The notes below the pieces were generated by a model. That model was not told the DNA's origin, ran no database searches, and saw only the letters and a program-made list of their open reading frames with translations. A program made the position numbers and the translations under genes. DNA of 64,000 nt from Deinococcus aerolatus (GTDB lineage Bacteria; Deinococcota; Deinococci; Deinococcales; Deinococcaceae), in the NCBI RefSeq assembly GCF_014647055.1, contig NZ_BMOL01000007.1, positions 62,001 to 126,000 on the forward strand, written 5' to 3'. Numbering within the stretch: position 1 is the first letter of the stretch; each line of letters opens with the position of its first letter. Positions 1 through 9,157 of the stretch are shown here, piece by piece.

Positions 1-379
1 GCGACGAGTAGGCCCACCAGCAAGGCGGGAAACCGCAGCAGACCGCCAGCACACACCACGCAGGGCCGGAGCCGGAAAGCCCCGGCCCCGGCCTTTGGGT
101 CCACTCGTCAGGTCTGCGCGGGCCGTGAACACGACGCGCCTCGCCGCCATGCCGACCGTGGGCAGTGAGCTGTATACCCCTCCGGCGAACTGAACGCCAG
201 CGCAGCCCCCGGCCCATCACCATCACGCCGGGGCACGGGCCTGCCGCAACGATCCCAGCGCCCGCAGCGCCAGCGGCGTGACCGCAGGCCAGCGCGAAGA
301 TAAGAGACCGCGCCGCCCCTTCAGGGGCCGGTCCAGGAGGGCCCCAACGTCAGCGTCCCGGCGCCTCGGCCCTCTCTCA
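1..379. other. Window edge without an assignable gene
   Basis: No reading frame here has a recognisable product; two forward frames stay open for 170-190 bases but look like compositional openness of GC-rich DNA. A GC-rich hairpin sits at about 64-93 (two arms of eleven bases with one A-C mismatch) followed by only three T residues. It could be the end of a gene lying before the window. Nothing else supportable is seen. Confidence 0.4.
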
Positions 380-1006
380 TCAGCCTTTCCTGCCCAGTCC
401 GAACAGCCCCAGCCCCCAGCCCATCGCTGGTCCCACCGCCAGCGCGAAGACCAGCGTGCCCCAGCCCAGCGGTCCGCCCATGGCCCAGCCCAGCAGCAGC
501 ACCGCCAGTTCCACACCGCTGCGGATGCGCGGCACCGGCCAGCCGGTCACGCGGCGCAGCGCCAGCGTCAGGCCGTCGCGCGGGCCGGCACCCAGGCCAG
601 CCGCCACGTAGGCCCCGGTGGCAAAACCCAGCAGCAGCACCCCCAGCCCAAACTGTGCCCAGCGCCAGCCCAGCGCCGATGGATCGGGAATCAGCGGGGC
701 CAGTACATCCAGGAACACCCCGATCAGGACCACGTTCAGGACTGTACCCAGGCCAATGCGCTCGCGCAGGCGCAGGGCCGTAAAGGCCACGATGGCAGCC
801 CCGGTCAGGACACTGACCACACCCACCGTCAGCGGCAGGTGCCGGGTCAGGCCCACATGCAGCACTTCCCAGGGGGCCACCCCCACGCGGGCGTCCAGCA
901 TCATCCGCAGGCTCAGACCGTACAGGAACAGGCCTGTCAGCAGCAGGGCCAGCCGTCCGGCCCGTGAGGGCCGAACCAGTCCGGCCAGCGGCGCAGACAC
1001 GGTCAT
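380..1006 (-). CDS. YczE/YitT-like integral membrane protein
   Basis: A 208-residue very hydrophobic protein with about five or six predicted membrane segments and short loops, ending in a glycine-rich tail. The pattern of an early 'ARVGVAPWEVLHVG' segment and a later 'GLGAGPRDGLTLAL' segment is typical of the YczE/YitT group of membrane proteins of unknown transport role. A longer frame opens at 1105, but that would overlap the upstream gene; the ATG at 1006 lies 7 bases after that gene's stop and is preferred. It is probably co-transcribed with the lipoprotein gene ending at 1014. Function is not known for the family; substrate cannot be inferred. Confidence 0.72.
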   Translation of the reverse strand: MTVSAPLAGLVRPSRAGRLALLLTGLFLYGLSLRMMLDARVGVAPWEVLHVGLTRHLPLTVGVVSVLTGAAIVAFTALRLRERIGLGTVLNVVLIGVFLDVLAPLIPDPSALGWRWAQFGLGVLLLGFATGAYVAAGLGAGPRDGLTLALRRVTGWPVPRIRSGVELAVLLLGWAMGGPLGWGTLVFALAVGPAMGWGLGLFGLGRKG

Positions 1007-1013
1007 GCGGTGA

Positions 1014-1598
1014 CTAGCGGGCGCGTAGCGTGGCCTGGTTTCCGGCAGTATCGACCACCACAATGTCGGCCCAGATTCCGGTCGTCTCGGCAAAGAACTC
1101 CACACTCGGACCGGGGGTAATGTTCAGGCGATTGCCGTCCACCAGCACCTGTGCCACACCGTTGTTGTCCCCTGCCACGCCCGCCACCCGGATAACGTTG
1201 CCGCTTTTCTCGAAGCGGGTGAGCTGAATGGTGGGCTTGACTGTATCCACGCTGATCGGCAGCACCAGGGTGGACTCGTTGCCGGCAGCGTCGCGGGCCT
1301 TGATGGTGTACTTGCCCTGGGTGCCCTCGATCAGGGTCTTGAACTGAAAGCGCGCCAGCTTGCGGCTGCCCGGCAGCACTGGAATGGGCGTGCCGTCCAC
1401 CGTGACCTGCGTCACGCCCACGTCGTCCAGCACGGTGCCGTCCACCAGCACTGATTTCTCACGGGTCACCCCCACCGCGCTGGTCACGCTGATGCGCGGC
1501 TTGAAGGTGTCGGTGGTGCGGGCGCAGCCGCTCAGCAGCAGCAGCCCCAGCGCGGGCAGCAGCGCTGCGGCGGGCAGGAAGAACGGGCAGCGGCGCAT
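1014..1598 (-). CDS. Ig-like repeat lipoprotein
   Basis: A 194-residue exported protein. Residues 1-25 form a lipoprotein signal (two arginines, a leucine/alanine-rich core and a lipobox LLSGC with Cys25). The remainder reads as two consecutive beta-sandwich repeats of about 80 residues, each ending in the 'D-A/T-AGN' turn (DAAGNES and DTAGNQA) seen in bacterial Ig-like/cadherin-like adhesive modules. Such domains usually act as spacers or binding modules outside the cytoplasmic membrane. It heads a two-gene unit with the membrane protein at 380-1006. No catalytic motif is seen, so the partner or ligand is unknown. Confidence 0.7.
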   Translation of the reverse strand: MRRCPFFLPAAALLPALGLLLLSGCARTTDTFKPRISVTSAVGVTREKSVLVDGTVLDDVGVTQVTVDGTPIPVLPGSRKLARFQFKTLIEGTQGKYTIKARDAAGNESTLVLPISVDTVKPTIQLTRFEKSGNVIRVAGVAGDNNGVAQVLVDGNRLNITPGPSVEFFAETTGIWADIVVVDTAGNQATLRAR

Positions 1599-1767
1599 GG
1601 CCCGGAGTATAGCGGGTGGGTGCCGCCTGGACAGGATTCAGAAAGTGGGACGCGGTGGGGCCGCAGCGGAACGGCAGGCCCGCAGGCCATGCCCTCTCGG
1701 GAAGAACCTGCACCCACAAATGTGACAGGGAATCTTCCGGCGCCGCCTTACACGCCAAGCCCTTACA

Positions 1768-2925
1768 ATGCCTCCCGTGAGTTCGCCCGCCCGCCCGCCG
1801 TCTGCCCCGCCCTCTGCCTTTATCCCCGAGGGCACACGCGACGTGCTGCCGCCCGACTGGGAACAGCGCGAGGCCCTGCGCGCCCGGCTGTCCCATCTGT
1901 TCGGCAGCTGGGGCTACCGCGGCGTGGAGGTTCCGGCACTGGAATACGCCGACGCCCGTCATCCGCAGGACGCCCGCGCCTTCAAGCTGATCGATTCGGG
2001 CGGGCAGGTGCTGGCGCTGCGCAGCGAGTTCACCACCGCGATCGGACGGCTGGTGCGCGCCCAGTTTCCAGGCGGGCCGTTTCCCCTGCGCCTGCACTAC
2101 AGCGGACGGCTGTGGCTGCGCGCCCTGACCAGCGAACTTGGCCGCCTGCGCGAGTTCGGGCAGACCGGCGTGGAACTGATCGGCACCCTGGGCGCACGCG
2201 CCGACGCCGAGCTGCTGCAACTGGCGACGGCGGCGCTGGCCGAGGTCTCGGTGGGCGCCCAGCTGGAAGTGGGCTATCCCGGTTTTGTGGACGCTGTGCT
2301 GGAGGACGCCGCGCTGCATGGCCCGGCCCGCGAGGCGCTGCACGGCGCGGTCGACCGCAAGAGCGGCGCGGACATCGACCTGCTGTCGCGCCAGCACGGG
2401 CTGTCGGGCGGGGTCACGCGCACCCTGCACGCCCTGACCGATCTGTACGGCGGCGCGGAGGTGCTGGACGCTGCGGCAGGGCTGGCCCAGGGCACTCGGG
2501 CGCGGGCGGCGGTGGCGCATCTGCGCGAGGTTGCAGCGCTGTACGGTGGCCCCTTGCTGTATGACCTGGGGGCCAGCCGGCGCTACGACTACTACACCGG
2601 CCTGACCTTCCGCGCCTACGCGGCGGGCCTGAACCAGCCGGTGCTGGGCGGGGGCCGCTACACGCTGGAGGGTGGGCTGCCCGGTGCGGGCTTCGCAATG
2701 GGCCTGGAGCGCCTGCTGCGCGCCGCCGCACCGCAGTTGCCCCCCCAGCCGGAGGTGGTGCTGGCCCTGGACACCGCTGGGGCCGAGCTGGCGCGTGGAC
2801 AGGGCCTGTGCGCCGAACTGGCCTGGACGGACGACCACGCCGAGTTGCGGCGCTACAGCGCGGCGCGGGGCATCCTGCGCTGGGCGCGGGGTGCCGAGTT
2901 GTTCGGGGCGGAGGTGCAGGCATGA
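1768..2925 (+). CDS. hisZ: ATP phosphoribosyltransferase regulatory subunit HisZ
   Basis: A 385-residue class-II-synthetase-like protein related to histidyl-tRNA synthetase but lacking aminoacylation function. Supporting segments are the N-terminal '[10 protein letters not shown]' (residues 20-29), motif-2-like '[14 protein letters not shown]', the [12 protein letters not shown] segment near residue 275, and the 'GGGRYTLEG' and '[12 protein letters not shown]' motif-3 region. In this family HisZ forms a hetero-octamer with short-form HisG, activates it, and senses histidine. The gene directly precedes hisG with an ATGA overlap, which fits the complex. There is no anticodon-binding domain, unlike HisS. 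The first 18 residues (Pro/Ser rich) are a poorly conserved lead-in; the ATG at 1768 is the only good start. Confidence 0.93.
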   Translation: MPPVSSPARPPSAPPSAFIPEGTRDVLPPDWEQREALRARLSHLFGSWGYRGVEVPALEYADARHPQDARAFKLIDSGGQVLALRSEFTTAIGRLVRAQFPGGPFPLRLHYSGRLWLRALTSELGRLREFGQTGVELIGTLGARADAELLQLATAALAEVSVGAQLEVGYPGFVDAVLEDAALHGPAREALHGAVDRKSGADIDLLSRQHGLSGGVTRTLHALTDLYGGAEVLDAAAGLAQGTRARAAVAHLREVAALYGGPLLYDLGASRRYDYYTGLTFRAYAAGLNQPVLGGGRYTLEGGLPGAGFAMGLERLLRAAAPQLPPQPEVVLALDTAGAELARGQGLCAELAWTDDHAELRRYSAARGILRWARGAELFGAEVQA

Positions 2926-3584
2926 CTCCCGCGCCGCTGCGTGCCGCGGACCACCTGACGCTGGCGCTGCCCAAGGGCCGCATTCTGGAAGAGGCCATCA
3001 CGCTGCTCTCGAGGGCTGGCCTGCCGCTGACCCTGCCTGAGAAATCTCGCGCCCTGCGCCACGAGTTTCCCGGCGTGACCGTGCTGGAACTGCGCAACCA
3101 GGACGTGCCGGTTTACGTTGACCTGGGCGTGGCCGACGCCGGCATCGTGGGCAAGGACGTGCTGATCGAATCCGGGCGCGAGGTCTATGAACCCGTCGAC
3201 CTGCGTTTTGCCGCCTGCCGCCTGTCCCTGATCCGCGAAGTGGGGGCGGCAGCGGCCATCGTGCGGGTGGGGACCAAGTACCCACGCGCCGCTCGCGCCT
3301 ACCTGAACGCGCACGGCATCCCCGCTGAGGTCGTCAAGCTCAGCGGCAACATCGAACTGGCCGCGCTGACCGGTCTGGCCGAGGCCGTCATCGATCTGGT
3401 TCAGACCGGCAGCACCCTGCGCGCCAACAATCTGGAGGAGGTGGACATCCTGTTCGAGTCCAGCGCCCGCCTGATCGTGAACCGTGCAGCTCTGAAGCTG
3501 CGGCGCGAGCGGCTGCGGCCCCTGATTGAGCGCCTGCGGGAACTTGTGGCCGAGGACCACCCGTCGGCAGAGCCTATGACCTGA
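2922..3584 (+). CDS. hisG: ATP phosphoribosyltransferase catalytic subunit, short form
   Basis: A 220-residue HisG that makes phosphoribosyl-ATP from ATP and PRPP, the first step of histidine synthesis. Visible family segments are '[12 protein letters not shown]' (residues 14-25), '[15 protein letters not shown]' and the PRPP-loop-like '[17 protein letters not shown]'. The length is that of the short HisG class, which lacks the C-terminal regulatory domain and needs HisZ, exactly the gene upstream. The ATG at 2922 overlaps the hisZ stop (ATGA), so translation is probably coupled. A longer in-frame start at 2808 would lie inside hisZ and is not needed. Confidence 0.95.
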   Translation: MTPAPLRAADHLTLALPKGRILEEAITLLSRAGLPLTLPEKSRALRHEFPGVTVLELRNQDVPVYVDLGVADAGIVGKDVLIESGREVYEPVDLRFAACRLSLIREVGAAAAIVRVGTKYPRAARAYLNAHGIPAEVVKLSGNIELAALTGLAEAVIDLVQTGSTLRANNLEEVDILFESSARLIVNRAALKLRRERLRPLIERLRELVAEDHPSAEPMT

Positions 3585-3616
3585 GCCAGTGGGCGGCCCC
3601 ACCTGCGTCCGATGAT

Positions 3617-3645
3617 TTGACAAGCACCGGGCCCGTTGCTACACT
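3617..3645 (+). promoter_or_regulatory. Sigma-70-type promoter of the tRNA pair
   Basis: A perfect -35 box TTGACA (3617-3622) is separated by 17 bases from a -10 box TACACT (3640-3645). The first tRNA begins about 60 bases later, so the transcript has a short leader that must be removed. This is the strongest consensus promoter in the window, as expected for stable RNA genes. Confidence 0.85.
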
Positions 3646-3705
3646 TCCCCTCGCCTGAAGACCAGCCATCCCCGTGGCGACTCGGGGGGCGTGTGCAAAG
3701 GCCCC

Positions 3706-3781
<76 letters not shown>

Positions 3782-3811
3782 TCCCTGGCCAGCAGGACAG
3801 TTTCAGATTTC

Positions 3812-3886
3812 GGGCGGTTAGCTCAGTGGTAGAGCATTCGCTTCACACGCGAGAGGTCGTAGGTTCAAGTCCTATACCGCCCACCA
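3812..3886 (+). tRNA. tRNA-Val (CAC)
   Basis: Complete cloverleaf: acceptor GGGCGGT/ACCGCCC, D arm GCTC/GAGC, anticodon stem TTCGC/GCGAG around loop TTCACAC giving anticodon CAC (reads GUG), and a T arm of GTAGG/CCTAT with loop TTCAAGT. CCA is encoded at 3884-3886. It lies 30 bases after the CAT tRNA and shares its promoter and terminator, so the two are one transcription unit. Confidence 0.96.
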
Positions 3887-3888
3887 AA

Positions 3889-3914
3889 AAAAACCCGCCT
3901 AGCGCGGGTTTTTT
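3889..3914 (+). terminator. Rho-independent terminator of the tRNA operon
   Basis: Eight-base stem AAACCCGC/GCGGGTTT (3891-3898 with 3904-3911) around a five-base loop, running into a T tract through 3914. It starts five bases after the CCA end of tRNA-Val. Confidence 0.93.
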
Positions 3915-4090
3915 CGTCGTTGTTGTCCCTGGAGTTACAAACGCCTGCCTGCCAAATGGAGCGAAACGGCCGTTTTCGGGCAATTCATGCATGGCCTGAG
4001 AACAATCATCCGCTCCCGGAAGCTGAACCATAATTCTCCCAGTAGTCCGAGGCTGGCGAGTTCAAGACCCCACCACATCAGCCTTCACTG

Positions 4091-6367
4091 TCAGAGCGCG
4101 GCCTTGGGCAGGACAAAGCTGAAGGTGGCCCCCTCGTCTGGCTGGCCCTCTGCCATCATCGTGCCGCCATGCCGGGTCACGATGCGCCGCGCGTTGGCCA
4201 GACTGACCGCCGCGCCGCCGAAGTCTTCCTGTCGGTGCAACCGCTGGAACATCGTGAACAGCTTGCCCACGTATTCCGGATTGAAGCCCACCCCGTTGTC
4301 GCGCACCCGCACCGCCCAGCGCTCCCCCTGATCCTCGGCCCAGACCGCGATCACCGCCGGACGCCGGTCCCGCGTGTACTTCACGGCGTTGTCCAGCAGG
4401 GCCGTGACCACCCGGCGCAGCAGCTCCACGTCCCCATAGATCTCGGGCAGGACAGCGATCTCCCAGACGATCTCGCGCCCTGGATGGGTCACGTCCATCT
4501 GCTGACGGGCCGCCCCAAAAATCCGGTTGAGGTCCACCCGTTCCAGCTTGAGCGGCTGCCGTGAAGCCCGCGACACGTCGAGCATGCCGTCGATCAGCGT
4601 AGCCAGGGTGGTGGCCGCCTGGGTCACGATGCCGAAATAACGCTCAGCCTTCGGGTCCAGCGGCTCGGGCAACGCGCGGCGCAGCAGTTCCCCGAAGCTG
4701 GTGATGTGCCGTACCGGGGTCCGCAGGTCATGCGACACGCTGTACGTGAAGGCTTCAAGCTCCTCGTTGGACGCCTGCAGCAGATCGCGCTGGGCCGTAA
4801 GCTGCCGAGCCTGTTCGGCACGTTCCAGCGCCAGCCCGAGACTGAACACGGTGGACTTCAGCACGGCCTGATCGGCCACACTCCACGGACGCGGTCCGAA
4901 CAGGGACACGTTGAAGATGCCGGTAACCGCGCCGCCCACCAGCACCGGCAGGGTGGCCACTGTAAAGAGGTGCGTTACCAGTTCCGGTGCGATGTCCCGC
5001 GTGAGATCGTAGCGGTCCTGGAACAGCGGCTCCCTCGTCTGGTGGGGCTGGTCCAGGGTGGGCGTCTGGCCCACCGGCAGGCCAGCATCCACGGCGACCT
5101 GCAACGCCGGATTGCCCAGTTCCCCCAGTTGTGCCCGGATTCGCCACTGTCCCTCGCTGACTTGCCAGAACACGGCGTAGCCCGGCGGCAGCAGGGACAG
5201 CACCAGCGACATGGCGCGCTCAATCAGCACGTCGGCGTCTGTAGTCAGGCCCAGGTCACGGGTCAGCGCCGCAAAGCCTTCCAGCGCCTGCGTGCGGGCC
5301 AGCAACTCGGCGTTCTGCACCTCGAGCTGCCGCGCCACCTCGGTGCGCTCCAGAGCCAGGGTCAGGCTGCGGCCCACTGCCTGGAACACCGCGCGGCGGT
5401 GTTCGGTCCAGTGCGGCGTGTCCTTGACGCCCAGCACGAACATCGCCTGGGTGACCCCGCCGATGGGCAGTGGGGCGATGGCCGCGCTCTGGTAGACCTC
5501 GGTGTAGGGGAAGTGCTGCTGTTCCGGGTTCCAGTCGTCCACGAAGATGGGCTGCCCTGTCCGCATGGGCTGGGCAAACACCGGGATGTCCATCGGCACT
5601 CCGGCCTGAAGGCTGGCCAGCAGGGTGGGCTGCTTTTCCAGATCGCTGGTGTGGACCTTGATGCGCCACAGGCCGTCCTCCAGGGCGTGGTACGCGGTGG
5701 TGCAGCCCGGAAACAGCGTGCTCAGGACAGCCACGGCGCGCTCCGCCAGCACCAACACGCCGGTCTCGCCGTCGGCGGTCTCAGTGAAGCGCACGAAGGC
5801 CTCGAGTTCGGCGGTGCGGTCATGAACCTGCTGCTCCAGATCACCCGACAGCCGGGCGCGGTCCAGCGCCAGGGCGCACTGGCTGGCCAGCGTCTGCAGG
5901 AAGTGCTGCTCTTCCAGGGTGAAGGTGTGCGGTTCGCGGAAGTCCAGCACGATCACGCCCAGTGGGTGGCCGTCCATCACCATGGGCAGGACGGCGCTGG
6001 CCACAGCAGCCACCCCGCCCGTCCGGGTTTCCAGGGCCGGGTAGGCGGCCACCAGCGCGCCTGCAGACTCAAAGAACAGCGGCGTGTCCTGCCGCAGCGC
6101 GTCGGCGGCGGGGCCAGGCCCGTCCAGGTCCCTGTCCTGCCAGACGCTGCTCTGGGCCTGACCGAGCCTCGCCGCGACATTCAGGTGTTTGCCCTGGACC
6201 AGCAGGACCGTGCCGTCGATGGCTGCCAGGGCGTCCAGGGCGTCGCGCAACACGATGTCGAAGACCTCGCCGGTCCGTCGCACGGCGGCCAGATCCTGCG
6301 TCACGCGCTGGAGCCGGTTCAGCAGGTGGGCCGCGAGTGCCGGGTCCGGATTGGAGAGGTCTGTCAT
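4091..6367 (-). CDS. Multi-GAF sensor histidine kinase
   Basis: A 758-residue soluble kinase with no membrane segment. Three GAF-type modules can be traced at roughly residues 30-170, 195-345 and 365-520, separated by short helical linkers. The dimerisation/phosphoacceptor helix has SHDLRTP with His546. The ATPase domain has an N box 'LLDNAVKYT' (Asn660) and a G1 box DNGVGF (690-695). The G2 region reads FGGAAVSLANARRIV where most kinases have a G-x-G-x-G-L pattern; two of the usual glycines are Ala and Ser. The layout resembles phytochrome-like or KaiC-neighbour kinases without a clear chromophore Cys. No response regulator lies beside it, so it is an orphan kinase whose signal and partner are unknown. 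Confidence 0.88.
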   Translation of the reverse strand: MTDLSNPDPALAAHLLNRLQRVTQDLAAVRRTGEVFDIVLRDALDALAAIDGTVLLVQGKHLNVAARLGQAQSSVWQDRDLDGPGPAADALRQDTPLFFESAGALVAAYPALETRTGGVAAVASAVLPMVMDGHPLGVIVLDFREPHTFTLEEQHFLQTLASQCALALDRARLSGDLEQQVHDRTAELEAFVRFTETADGETGVLVLAERAVAVLSTLFPGCTTAYHALEDGLWRIKVHTSDLEKQPTLLASLQAGVPMDIPVFAQPMRTGQPIFVDDWNPEQQHFPYTEVYQSAAIAPLPIGGVTQAMFVLGVKDTPHWTEHRRAVFQAVGRSLTLALERTEVARQLEVQNAELLARTQALEGFAALTRDLGLTTDADVLIERAMSLVLSLLPPGYAVFWQVSEGQWRIRAQLGELGNPALQVAVDAGLPVGQTPTLDQPHQTREPLFQDRYDLTRDIAPELVTHLFTVATLPVLVGGAVTGIFNVSLFGPRPWSVADQAVLKSTVFSLGLALERAEQARQLTAQRDLLQASNEELEAFTYSVSHDLRTPVRHITSFGELLRRALPEPLDPKAERYFGIVTQAATTLATLIDGMLDVSRASRQPLKLERVDLNRIFGAARQQMDVTHPGREIVWEIAVLPEIYGDVELLRRVVTALLDNAVKYTRDRRPAVIAVWAEDQGERWAVRVRDNGVGFNPEYVGKLFTMFQRLHRQEDFGGAAVSLANARRIVTRHGGTMMAEGQPDEGATFSFVLPKAAL

Positions 6368-6485
6368 GGATGCGGGCAGTCTAGGCGCTCAGGTGGGCAA
6401 CGGCCTGAGACGACATCCTTTGGACGTTGTGCAGAAACGAAGGAGATCACCCGCCGGGATCTGATCTGAGCCCCTCCGCTGCTCT

Positions 6486-8285
6486 TCATGCTGCCGATTC
6501 CTCCTGCCCCCGGAACTGTTTGCTGTACAGGTCCGCGTACAGGCCACCTTGTTGCAGCAGTTCCTTGTGACTGCCGCGCTCCTTGATCTGCCCGGCCTCA
6601 ATCACCAGAATCAGGTCCGCGCTGACGATGGTACTCAACCGGTGGGCAATGACCACACTGGAACGGCCCCGCAGCAGCACCGCCAGCGCATCCTGGATGG
6701 TGCGTTCGGTGCGGGTGTCCACGTTGCTGGTGGCCTCGTCCAGGATCAGGATCCGTGGGTCCGCCAGGATGGCGCGCGCGAAGGCCACAAGCTGGCGCTG
6801 GCCCTGGCTGAGGTTGCTGCCGCCCTCGCTCAGCAGCGTGTCGTAGCCCTGCGGCAGCGCGGTAATGAAGTCGTGGGCGCTCGCGGCGCGAGCAGCGGCC
6901 TCCACCTCGGCCCGCTCCGCCCCCGCCTGGCCATAGGCGATGTTGTCGGCCACGCTGCCGGAGAACAGGAACGATTCCTGCGGCACGATGGCGATGGCAC
7001 TTCTCAAAGAGGCCCGCGTCAGCTCGCGCACGTCCACGCCGTCCACCTTCAGTGCCCCGCCGGAAACCTCGTAAAAGCGCGGAATCAGGTTGGCAATGCT
7101 GGTCTTGCCCGCCCCCGTTGGCCCCACCAGGGCCACAGTCATGCCCGGCTCGATGGTGAAGTCGATGCCGCGAAGCACGGGCTTGCCGGGAACATAGGCA
7201 AAGTCCACCCCTTCAAATTCAACCCGGCCCTGGGAATTGGTCAAGACCTGAGCGCTGGGCGCATCCGGCGCTTCGGGGGTCTCGTCCAGAATGGCGTAGA
7301 TGCGTTCCGCCCCGGCCAGCGCAGATTGAAGCTGGGTGTAGACCTGCGCGGCCAGTTGCAACGGGCGGAAGAACTGCTGCACGTAGATCAGGAAGGCGGC
7401 GAGCAGGCCCACCGTGAGGTTGCCGCCAAAGACCAGAAAGCCGCCGTAGCCGATCACCAGCGCGGTGCCCAGCGTAGAAATGATGTCGATGGCCGGCGCA
7501 AAGGCGCTGGTGATCGCCACCGCCTGCACGTTGGCGTCGCGGTTGGCCGCGTTGCTTTCCTGAAAGCGCAGGATGTTCTCCTCGCCGCGCCCGAACGCCT
7601 GGGCCTGCCGCACGCCGGTGATTTCTTCTTGCAACTCGGCGGTGACGGCCCCGACGGTCACGCGGGTCAGGCGAAACGCCTTGCGCGTCAGGCCCGAGAA
7701 GTACGAGGTGGTCAGCAGCATCACCGGCACCAGGATGAAACTGACCAACGCCAGCTTCACGTCCAGCAGCAGCATGGCGACGATGATGCCAATCAGGCCG
7801 AACAGCGAACCGAGCAGCTGCGTGATGCCCTGCGAGAGAAGCTGGTTGAGGGTTTCCACATCGCTGATGATGCGGCTCATCAAGTCGCCCACCGAGCGTG
7901 AATCAAAGAAACCCAGCGGCAGGCGTTGAAAGGCCGCCAGCAGCTTGGCCCGCATGTTCAGCAGCACGCGCTGGCCCACCGCGCCCACCTGGTACGTCTG
8001 CGCCCGCGAGGCCACGGCGCTCAGGCCGTACACCAGGGCAAGCAGCCCCATCGTGACGGCCAGCCCGCCCGCATCCCTGGCCGCGATGTTGATGTCAATG
8101 GCTCGGCTGATCAGGTACGGCCCCAGCGCCGTGCCGACTGCACCCACGATCAGCAGCGCCAGCGCCAGCAGCAGTTGGGAGCCGAAGGGCGAGAGTTCTC
8201 CCAGCAAGCGCCGCAGTGTTCCCGACGTGTTTTTTGTCTTATTTTCCTTGCCGCCTCTGGCCACTTCTGCACTGCCGCCTCTCAT
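6486..8285 (-). CDS. ABC exporter half-transporter (permease-ATPase fusion)
   Basis: A 599-residue type IV ABC exporter subunit. Six membrane segments occupy about residues 35-320, followed by the nucleotide-binding domain: Walker A GPTGAGKTS (388-396), Q-loop 'IVPQESFLFSG', signature LSQGQRQL (from 492), Walker B 'ILILDEATS' with its catalytic Glu, and H-loop His548 in 'VVIAHRLST'. All catalytic elements are canonical. The ATG at 8285 overlaps the stop of the upstream ATPase remnant (ATGA), so the two were built as a heterodimeric pair of the YheH/YheI or TmrAB kind. As the partner is truncated, this subunit may now act as a homodimer or be inactive. Substrate is unknown. Confidence 0.9.
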   Translation of the reverse strand: MRGGSAEVARGGKENKTKNTSGTLRRLLGELSPFGSQLLLALALLIVGAVGTALGPYLISRAIDINIAARDAGGLAVTMGLLALVYGLSAVASRAQTYQVGAVGQRVLLNMRAKLLAAFQRLPLGFFDSRSVGDLMSRIISDVETLNQLLSQGITQLLGSLFGLIGIIVAMLLLDVKLALVSFILVPVMLLTTSYFSGLTRKAFRLTRVTVGAVTAELQEEITGVRQAQAFGRGEENILRFQESNAANRDANVQAVAITSAFAPAIDIISTLGTALVIGYGGFLVFGGNLTVGLLAAFLIYVQQFFRPLQLAAQVYTQLQSALAGAERIYAILDETPEAPDAPSAQVLTNSQGRVEFEGVDFAYVPGKPVLRGIDFTIEPGMTVALVGPTGAGKTSIANLIPRFYEVSGGALKVDGVDVRELTRASLRSAIAIVPQESFLFSGSVADNIAYGQAGAERAEVEAAARAASAHDFITALPQGYDTLLSEGGSNLSQGQRQLVAFARAILADPRILILDEATSNVDTRTERTIQDALAVLLRGRSSVVIAHRLSTIVSADLILVIEAGQIKERGSHKELLQQGGLYADLYSKQFRGQEESAA

Positions 8286-9091
8286 ACCGTTCCTCCCACT
8301 GCTGCCTTGTCTGGTTCGGCGTGGTCCGGGCGCAGTTGTGAACCCACGATTTCGTTGTACAGCTCGCTGGACTCACTGAGTTCAGCGTGGCTGCCGCTGG
8401 CCACGATCACGCCGCCGTCCAGCACCAGAATCAGGTCCGCGCTTCTGACCGTGCTGATGCGCTGGGCGATCACCACGGTGGTGCGCCCCTGATCGTTGAT
8501 CAGGTTGTCCAGTTCCGCCAGAATCAGACTCTCGGTCTCGGCGTCCACGGCGCTGGTGCTCTCGTCCAAAATCAGCAGTTGGGGGTTAATGAGCAGGGCG
8601 CGGGCAATGGCGAGGCGCTGACGCTGCCCGCCAGACAGGCCCACGCCGCGCTCACCGATCTCGGTGTCGTAGCCCTCGGGCAGCGCCTCAATAAATGGGG
8701 CGGCCTGCGCCACCTGCGCGGCGGCCCGCACTTCGGCGTCGCTGGCGTCGGGTCTGCCGTAGGCAATGTTGCTGCGGATGGTGCCGGAAAACAGCAGCGC
8801 GTCTTGCAGCACGATGCCGACTTGCGATCTGAGCGAGGCCAGCGTGACTGTGCGGACGTCGTGACCGTCGATCAGTACCCGGCCTTCCGTCGAGTCATAA
8901 AAGCGCGGAATCAGGTTGACCGACGTACTCTTGCCGCTGCCGGTGGTTCCCAGAATGGCGACGGTCTGCTGCCACCTCAGGGGCGGATAGAGCAGAGCAA
9001 GCACAACACTGCCCAACACCACGCAGCCAGACACAACATAAGCCGCACACTCCGTAATCCTAAATGCCGTCTTGTTCATGAAGATGATCAC
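8282..9091 (-). pseudogene. ABC exporter half-transporter lacking its membrane domain
   Basis: The 269-residue frame carries the ATPase part of a second half-transporter: Walker A GTTGSGKST (48-56), 'GIVLQDALLFSGT', signature LSGGQRQR (from 152), 'LLILDESTSAVD' and 'VVIAQRIST', where Gln replaces the H-loop His as is common in this heterodimer family. A normal partner would have about 330 residues of permease before Walker A. Here only about 40 unrelated residues precede it, including one hydrophobic stretch (18-36), and even the first ATPase strands with the A-loop aromatic are missing. No permease sequence is found in other frames upstream before the next gene. Start is GTG 9091 or ATG 9079. 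Probably a non-functional remnant. Confidence 0.75.
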
Positions 9092-9157
9092 ACCCGCCCA
9101 CAGGTCCGCAAAGTTGCACCCTGGCCGTCCGGCCGCGCATTAGAATTCTGAAGCTTT

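Noticed and set aside
9031..9045. CATAA/TTATG half-sites as a possible radiation/desiccation motif
   Set aside because: Only single half-sites were found here, at 54342 and at 63877, with no matching second half at the required spacing.
8282..9091. Explaining the short ABC gene by a simple frameshift
   Set aside because: No permease-like sequence occurs in other frames between the ATPase part and the divergent gene start, so the domain is absent rather than out of frame.
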